DNA of 64,000 nt from Dermanyssus gallinae (taxonomy: Eukaryota > Arthropoda > Arachnida > Mesostigmata > Dermanyssidae), in the NCBI GenBank assembly GCA_003439945.1, contig QVRM01006000.1, positions 62,001 through 126,000 on the forward strand. Direction: 5' to 3'. Shown here one piece after another: positions 60,660 through 64,000 of this stretch. The translations under genes and the position numbers were made by a program. The notes below the pieces were generated by a model that was not told the DNA's origin, did no database searches, and saw nothing but the letters and a program-made list of their open reading frames with translations. Position 1 is the stretch's first letter. The number at the start of each line of letters is the position of its first letter.

Positions 60660-62915
60660 ATGAAACAGCCAAGTCAAGAGCGTGTTTTCGTGTGTCGGGT
60701 TGTCATGGCTAATAATAATAATAAAAATAATAATAATAATAATTGATGCGGTTGTAACGGTTACTACATTGAACCAAAGCTCATTGCTGCCGCCGGCCCT
60801 AGGCTAGTAAATACGTTCGCGCAAAATGTATCGAAGCAGAGTTTTACTTAATATGAACATCATCGTGTTGATATAAACAATTACGGCTCACTTGAACTGT
60901 ACATTTTTGAGGCCGCGGCCACCACGGTTTTCCACAGCGATGAAAATGATACACCGCAGTAGCATGGAAAGCAAAAGTGACGTGTTGTTCCTTTGCCGCA
61001 ACACGAATACATTTTTGATTTTCGTGGTAGAAGGATTTTCTGAGCATAGTAGTTCTCTCGAAAAGAGCTTGAGGTGTGAAAGTTGTCGAAGGTTTTCTGC
61101 AGGAATTGCAGCCTGCAGTTAATAGAGGAAGGTGGTTACAGGGGTGAAGAACTAATGTGGGCTGGGCTAGGAGCTCAGTACTGAGCAGCGCGCTGCTGAC
61201 ACTTCAGCAAGTTGGCCAATGGCAATCAGCTCTGCCACATATGTACGCCCCCCTTAGGACGCTGTGCGCTCGGCGCGCAAAAGCCGCAATGCTGGCACTT
61301 GATGAGGCAATTGATCGAGGTCAAACCCCTAAAAGGGTAGGGGGCACTTCTTTCAATGCGGTGTGCGGTGATTACCATCGTTAGCTTTACTATTGTCGGC
61401 CGCGCAACGGCCGTAATCTAAGCATAGACTAGAAGTGCGGCAAGGAACAATAAGAGGGATAGATGGGGGGGGGGGGGTCAGAGAGAGACGGGAAGAAAAA
61501 TAGACGCGAAAGTGCACTCTATTTATTTGCATGCAAGAAAGAAGGAGAAGAAGGAAACGCGAATCGGCAATTAGGACCAAAGGCGTAGCCGCCCGTTCAC
61601 GTAATAGGTGCAGATGTGCCACTAGCGCATGGCAATAATGCCAAACTCGTAATTTTTATTTCAATAAGTCAATTAGATAGAGTACGAGGGGTTTTGCCGC
61701 CAACTGTGATGAATTGCTCCTAGGAATCTGTGGTCTGCTCGCATGTGTATCACTAGACAAGTATTGCTGCATCAATATTCAAAAGTAATTCGAAACATTT
61801 TGCTATACTAGCTCAATAAATAATGAAACTCCACACAAGGGAGACCACACCGTCAGAGACACATATGACAGTGTGAGAATAAATCTATCAAAACAATCGT
61901 ACAAATTAACTGTATTTATATTACAATGAGGCTTCCGCATGCTGACTGGAAATCTTTGAGCTCTCTGAACACTGAGTATGAATTTGCCTAATAAATGCTA
62001 CCCTACTGTAGTCTATTCGCAGCTTATATTATCTATATATTGGTCGATTGCGCTTTGTTGAGGCCAAACACTTTATTAGACTAACATATATAGAACCTTC
62101 TTCTTAAAATTCTTTAGTAAGCCACAATTAGAGTTTTAGTTGTTAAATAGACTGAACTTTTAAATGAACTTAATGCTGTTAAATTGACTAAATGCACAAA
62201 CAACTCTAGGTTTGTCTAGCATTGCAGATTCTAGACAAAAGGCCAAGCTTTCAGAGCATGTCGAATAGTTACTGCCGATTCTCCTCGATCGTCAAGGGTA
62301 CAAGTCGCAAGACATAAGGCCTTCTAGCAAAATATAGTGGGGTAATTGCACTTGGCTTTGTCGGTACAAGTAAATACCACTCTAATGCGACCCATTAACG
62401 AGTAGCATGCAAATAGAGGCCCATTGCAATTGCACTTAGATTTCCTTAACTGCTTCTAACGCTATTCTATTGTAGAGACAATAAAACCACTACAGCCACA
62501 AACAACAAGGCAGACTGCAGTAGCAAACATAGGACACAAAACATTAGAGTGGTTTACTAAACAATATGTTAGATCGTTTTTAAGTCAGCATTATATATAG
62601 ACTTAGATACGTTAAGGCGATAACCATCGCGCAACAACAAAAAGTACAGCCGAATGATAGACCACGGACAGGAACTAGCAAAACAAAACGATAATTAAAA
62701 ATCATGTAGCAAACAATACTTCTTGTGCTGTCGACATTATGCAAAATACATATCGATCTCAATGTGACCGCGGTCCCCGCGTGCAAGCAAATACCAGCTG
62801 CAAGGCAAAAACCGTAAATGGCATGATAGATCCAAATTTAGTTATTGTAGTATTAGATTATCTTAGAAGTATATTATCTAACACCGCTCAACAGAAATAT
62901 ATATATATATATATA
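60660..62915. other. No gene recognised
   Basis: (AAT)n at 60712-60743, G-run at 61465-61478, a plus-strand frame at 61157-61384 without motifs, then AT-rich DNA. Confidence 0.45.
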
Positions 62916-62919
62916 TATA

Positions 62920-63560
62920 CCACTTGCTACAAGTTCGTGGCATAAAATTCAAGCAATAGACGGACAAAGACCACGTACCTTTATTTTCAGTATAGTTCCC
63001 CGAATCTCAACACGTCTTGTCCAACGATCCTCAATAGAGTTTATACTACAAGCAAAATTTTCAGAATCCATAGACCTAAACTACACTTCTACACGTCACA
63101 TCATCGTTGCTTTGACATCTCATTCCGGAGAAGTACCTCTTGAGGTTTTGAAACAGCTAATAGTCGCACGGGGCCAGATCCGAAGAAAATCGAAGACGCT
63201 CGACAATTTGGAATTTGAGTTTGCGTTTAATTTGGCCATGGCAAGAAGAGATTTGAGGGCGGCGGGCGCATTATCGTGGTGATTCAGCTGAGCGATCTTC
63301 TGCCGTGGGCTGTAGCGCTTCGTATGATATGTTCCTTCATCTGGTCCAAGAGTAGTACATACTATTATCGATCTTTCTATAGCGCACATATCCTCCAGGT
63401 ATTTCGCGCAGCTTCAATTGGCGGTCAGTCATCACGAGTTGATGGCGTAGTTTTCTTTCTACCTAGCGCAGTTTGTCATCTGAAGCAGCATTTGGCCGTT
63501 CCGAACGTGGCGCATCCTCGGTCTCGGTATATGAGGCCTCTTTTAAATGAGGTAAGCTAT
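62920..63560 (-). pseudogene. Mariner transposase relic 2, internally deleted
   Basis: Read on the minus strand, 63535-63430 resembles the mariner HTH linker (TEDAPRSERP, then TDRQLKLREI). Next come HHDNAPA...KSLLAMAKLN at 63290-63235, a shifted frame with SSDLAPCDY at about 63190-63160, an LFQNLKRYFSG stretch, and the C-terminal block RWTRRVEIRG at about 63030-63000. The spacing between the HTH part and HHDNAP is about 80 residues where a full mariner has near 190, so the segment with the first catalytic Asp is deleted. An in-frame stop follows CDY. The 3' end runs into (TA)n at 62897-62920. Sequence style differs from relic 1, indicating another mariner lineage. Confidence 0.72.
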
Positions 63561-63564
63561 TTCG

Positions 63565-64000
63565 TAAGGACGCCTTACAAGTACAGTGAACATCTGATAG
63601 CAGCTGCAGCGCTGTCTGTCGTGTCTTGCGTCGTTTTGATCCGTCGATTTATGGTCAGTCCGGTGATTAGGCGGCGTTTCTAAAGTTGTACCGCGCAAAA
63701 ACTGAACACAGTTCTTAGAGCGTTCTGGATAAGGTCCGAAGCTCTTACTGCCCCCCCCTGGAAACATCCAACAGCGAATGCGAAACTTTCACGCCGCTTG
63801 ACTGCCGTATGACCTGCAATCTCTTTTACGTACTAGCGCAAATAAATAATAAAAAAAACAATAAGTAAATCTAATAATAATAATAAGTAGTAGTAGTAAA
63901 TCTAGACATGATCGTCCGTGAGTGTGTGCATGTGCGCGTTTCGAGTAGAAACCAGCGATTGGAATTAATTAATTTAGCACAATTTCCAAAAAAGTGTCTG
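63565..64000. other. No gene recognised
   Basis: Degenerate AAT/AAG/TAG repeats at 63838-63900. Confidence 0.5.

Overview
This is a eukaryotic, repeat-rich, mostly non-coding window. Long (TA)n microsatellites, (AAC)n and (AAT)n runs, mariner relics and many 5'-truncated non-LTR retroelements, with very few extended reading frames, point to an arthropod. A mite or tick is my guess from the general look of the sequence (glycine-rich secreted protein, N/Q/A-rich protein, possible gustatory-type receptor exon); nothing here proves it. No bacterial operon, CRISPR array or rRNA gene was seen.

Layout. 0-5 kb: non-coding sequence, microsatellites and one retroelement 3' end. 4.9-9.6 kb: a tRNA-derived SINE with a perfect target-site duplication, a retroelement tail, a pair of TIR-like repeats, a mariner relic and a degenerate LINE reverse transcriptase. 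12.2-13.4 kb: a large inverted repeat and satellite-like units around (TA)n. 16.9-33 kb: scattered hairpins, SINEs, retroelement fragments and duplications. 33.8-38 kb: another retroelement fragment, a candidate terminal exon and the best single coding region, a 461-residue low-complexity protein on the minus strand. 38.5-45.4 kb: an R1-like LINE C-terminus, a mariner with an intact catalytic core but no N-terminus, a GC-rich segment between 24-bp direct repeats, and three clustered retroelement fragments. 46-49.8 kb: a perfect-arm hairpin and a 600-bp long-TIR MITE. 50.7-52.5 kb: a glycine-rich secreted-protein gene (minus strand, frameshifted) with a plausible TATA/Inr promoter. 55-57.5 kb: the longest retroelement copy, a tRNA-like head and a SINE. 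58.8-64 kb: two candidate minus-strand exons and a third mariner relic.

The organising theme is transposon turnover. One retroelement family, recognised by a CxxC...HxxxC finger, an RPD...LVWDATV block and an RGNAA(A/S)V block, occurs about twelve times as 3' fragments, several with (TAA)n tails. A SINE family ends in a short hairpin and often a T-run instead of poly(A). The mariner and MITE ends abut TA or (TA)n, suggesting that the microsatellites act as landing sites. The genes show no functional cluster. I found no clearly new biological system; the best leads are the SINE architecture, the hairpins, the long inverted repeat, the MITE and the GC-rich repeat-bounded segment.
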